Shown one piece after another: positions 6,901 through 7,684 of a stretch of 7,684 nucleotides of DNA. The position numbers were made by a program, and so were the translations under genes. The first letter of the stretch is position 1. Every line of letters starts with the position of its first letter. Under the pieces are notes generated by a model. It was given only the letters and a program-made list of their open reading frames with translations, was not told where the DNA came from and did no database searches. This DNA is from Lachnospiraceae bacterium UBA4292. GTDB lineage: Bacteria; Bacillota; Clostridia; Lachnospirales; Lachnospiraceae. The stretch lies in assembly GCA_002395865.1 (NCBI GenBank), contig DGVE01000068.1:1-7684 (forward strand), read 5' to 3'.

Positions 6901-7540
6901 CCATATCTTTTTTTACCTGCTCCCTGAGCTCCTGTACATAGTCCGCTCGAGGCGAGGCCAGACCTTTTATATATTCCTCGGGATCCGGAAATGCCCTCGA
7001 CTTATCGTAAAGACCGATGATTATTTCCGTCGTCTTTTTATCGTCGGTATCATTTCCTGAGAAGACTTTGATGAAGTTCAGAAAAGAGTTTTTTACACCC
7101 TCATCATCGCTCTCATACTCTCCCTCGAGCATCTGAGAGCAGATGTCGTATTTTAACAGCTTCAGCTCGCCTTCATCGGCGATCCTTGTGCCCGGGTCCG
7201 CATCTGTCTCATAGAAGAAACGTTTATATACCTTGTTGCAGAAACCGTCGATAGTTCCTATGTCAGCTGATGGTACGAGCTTCACCTGCGAGAGAAGATA
7301 CGCGTCTTCATTCTTTATCGCCTTCTTCTCAAGCTCATCCCTTATCCTGCTCTTCATCTCCTCGGCAGCCGCCGTTGTAAATGTCATAACGAGCATCCTG
7401 TCGATGGATATGCCGCTCTCTATGCGACTTATTATATGCTGTGTGAGGACACTGGTCTTGCCGCTTCCCGCACCTGCCGATACTAAAAGATTGCCGCTTT
7501 TATGATCGATTATCTCCTGCTGTTTCGCTGTCGCCTGCAT
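3956..7540 (-). CDS. addA: ATP-dependent helicase/nuclease subunit A (AddA)
   Basis: AddA is the UvrD-like (SF1) 3'-5' helicase plus nuclease subunit of AddAB, which unwinds and resects double-strand breaks to a Chi site and makes 3' tails for RecA. All helicase motifs are present in the 1194 residues: Q motif TAKQQEII (4-11), Walker A AGAGSGKTS (22-30), Ia MTFTTAAAEEM (52-62), II DEYQD (390-394), III VGDVKQSIYGFRQ (419-431), IV ENFRSR (458-463), V TIHKSKGLEFPVV (773-785) and VI LLYVACTRAKE (847-857). The C-terminal RecB-type nuclease has His1031 in GTAYHKLME, Asp1128 in GIIDAYF and the Asp/Lys pair in DYKTD (1141-1145), so it should be active. Length is normal for Firmicutes AddA. An acidic stretch at 519-532 probably marks a surface loop. 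The start has AGGAGG at 7547-7552, 6 bases upstream, and overlaps the end of addB by 41 bases. Confidence 0.97.
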   Translation of the reverse strand: MQATAKQQEIIDHKSGNLLVSAGAGSGKTSVLTQHIISRIESGISIDRMLVMTFTTAAAEEMKSRIRDELEKKAIKNEDAYLLSQVKLVPSADIGTIDGFCNKVYKRFFYETDADPGTRIADEGELKLLKYDICSQMLEGEYESDDEGVKNSFLNFIKVFSGNDTDDKKTTEIIIGLYDKSRAFPDPEEYIKGLASPRADYVQELREQVKKDMDDCLLLLEQLKDFARENDLPMKVCEQFEESYIAYKSILESDKSYSQMQEDIAGFSFKRKAAPTKKDQAQWDGKEALTEHAYIMRDVVKDRLAEIKNGFIAFDENYMELEKHSIQLLGDELIRLTLKFSGLYEEAKKKRCICDFSDIELGALQILSQNGAPTKAAAELSELYDEVLVDEYQDCNDLQDMIIRSVSRQYRGENNVFMVGDVKQSIYGFRQSNPGLFIDKFNTYKENDESNKKVELCENFRSRSGVIAFINDLFGYLMKKRLGGIDYKTEGRLDSKAVIYPARPGFDAQLGILITNCAGDDGDADDDTDEQDKYELEAAFTANKILKLLNPDAPYMVTENKQLRPVTPSDIVILMRSASTAQDAYVRVFREYGIPLYCESEKGYYTSPEVSGLLELLSIIDNIRQDIPLAATMRNVFGAFSMKELADIKLIARKKGIKHFHEAVFELRSEFAKIDKFLCMIERYRALSQLLPISELLLKILDETGYIYYVNALPAGKRRMKNVDALIESAKKYEQSSFSGTGNFIRYIERLKDYDKDDAPAFNETVDAVRLMTIHKSKGLEFPVVIVACCGKTYNTMDLKAAFLTSDEHGIGCDVRDGERRFKVRSLKKKMIRRRLLRKLAEEEMRLLYVACTRAKELLIMTGILKENAKQDKLKSLTCPPLDADGTLADDYIAMDSGSYLNMIAGAVFDREAKVKGIGSSEICSSDETELEYGGYRLKIYKQNASDILPPVDAVTSKEEADENAGLDKKLRRILEFRYRNQALTSIPANMSVTDIKKASMEEMPGDDDTTFIRLGQTSKDKAARRGTAYHKLMELMELGSYDGSGIRYVTQQIERAIGEGLNAEDAKLIDGRNIAEFFDTRLGKRMIDADRNGTLFRERQFLMGVAVKDIYKDIDLDDNVLVRGIIDAYFIENDELILIDYKTDYTEDVTGRELVDRYRAQLIQYKNVLERVYGRKVKEVYIYSFCLGKEFLM

Positions 7541-7684
7541 CTGTGCCCTCCTTTCTCTTCAGTTCCTGCTCCGACAGATAAGTCACCTGCGACTTGCCGT
7601 CGAGCGTTCTGTAATTCATATCCTTTACTGTAGTATCAAAACCGCACACAGTCCTGTACGGACAGTATCCGCACGGGTTTCTTT
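7500..7684 (-). CDS. addB: ATP-dependent helicase/nuclease subunit B (AddB), C-terminal end (cut by right edge)
   Basis: The last 60 residues of AddB are readable in one reverse-strand frame, ending at a TAA at 7500-7502. They begin RNPCGYCPYRTVCGFD, with cysteines spaced C-x2-C-x5-C. This is exactly the arrangement of the last three of four iron-sulfur-cluster ligands at the AddB C-terminus, known from B. subtilis to staple the nuclease domain and support DNA-end binding. The fourth ligand and the nuclease motif lie beyond the edge. The tail after the cluster (TVKDMNYRTLDG onwards) is polar. The final 41 bases overlap the start of addA in another frame, as expected for a tightly coupled addB-addA operon encoding a heterodimer. 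The operon promoter is outside the window. Confidence 0.92.
   Translation of the reverse strand, partial: RNPCGYCPYRTVCGFDTTVKDMNYRTLDGKSQVTYLSEQELKRKEGTDAGDSETAGDNRS
7547..7552 (-). promoter_or_regulatory. Ribosome binding site of addA, inside the addB coding sequence
   Basis: The reverse strand reads AAAGGAGGGCACAG directly before the ATG at 7540. The AGGAGG core has 6 bases of spacing, which is optimal. It fixes the addA start even though the start lies within the end of addB. Confidence 0.88.

Noticed and set aside
1..7684. A novel defence, mobile or biosynthetic system
   Set aside because: Every open frame with coding character belongs to a known housekeeping or sugar-metabolism family. 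No transposase, integrase, direct-repeat array, tRNA or attachment site was seen.

Overview
This window looks like a stretch of core chromosome from a Gram-positive, Clostridia-type bacterium, most likely a Lachnospiraceae-like gut or rumen fermenter. The clues are an AddA/AddB (rather than RecBCD) nuclease-helicase, a LexA box of the Bacillus/Clostridium type at recA, an ancestral type A RNase P RNA, strong AGGAGG ribosome binding sites, and a GH130 mannoside phosphorylase typical of mannan-using gut Firmicutes. The genus cannot be fixed from the sequence alone.

Layout, left to right. Bases 1-373 hold the N-terminal 124 residues of a GH130 glycoside phosphorylase on the minus strand; the gene runs off the left edge. 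Bases 374-663 are a divergent intergenic region with a sigma-A-type promoter for each flanking gene, a CG-centred palindrome resembling a LacI-family operator, and a short sequence resembling a widely dispersed bacterial repeat in the leader of the next gene. Bases 664-1692 (plus) encode a type I DAHP synthase, the entry enzyme of aromatic amino acid synthesis. A hairpin with A and T tracts on its two sides at 1770-1798 can end transcription from both directions.

From 1842 to the right edge everything is on the minus strand. In transcription order: the end of addB, addA, rnpB, recA and recX. AddAB resects double-strand breaks and hands the 3' single strand to RecA; RecX modulates RecA filaments. 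The three repair steps are therefore encoded next to one another, with the constitutive RNase P RNA gene between the nuclease and the recombinase. recA has its own consensus promoter with a LexA box just downstream of the -10, and rnpB has its own promoter starting 8 bases after the addA stop. I see no intrinsic terminator between addA and rnpB or between rnpB and recA; the only convincing one lies after recX.

I found no undescribed system, mobile element, CRISPR array or tRNA. All genes belong to known families and look intact apart from the two cut by the window edges. The points worth a second look are regulatory: the palindrome, the repeat-like leader, the SOS site, the tight gene overlaps, and possible readthrough through rnpB into recA.
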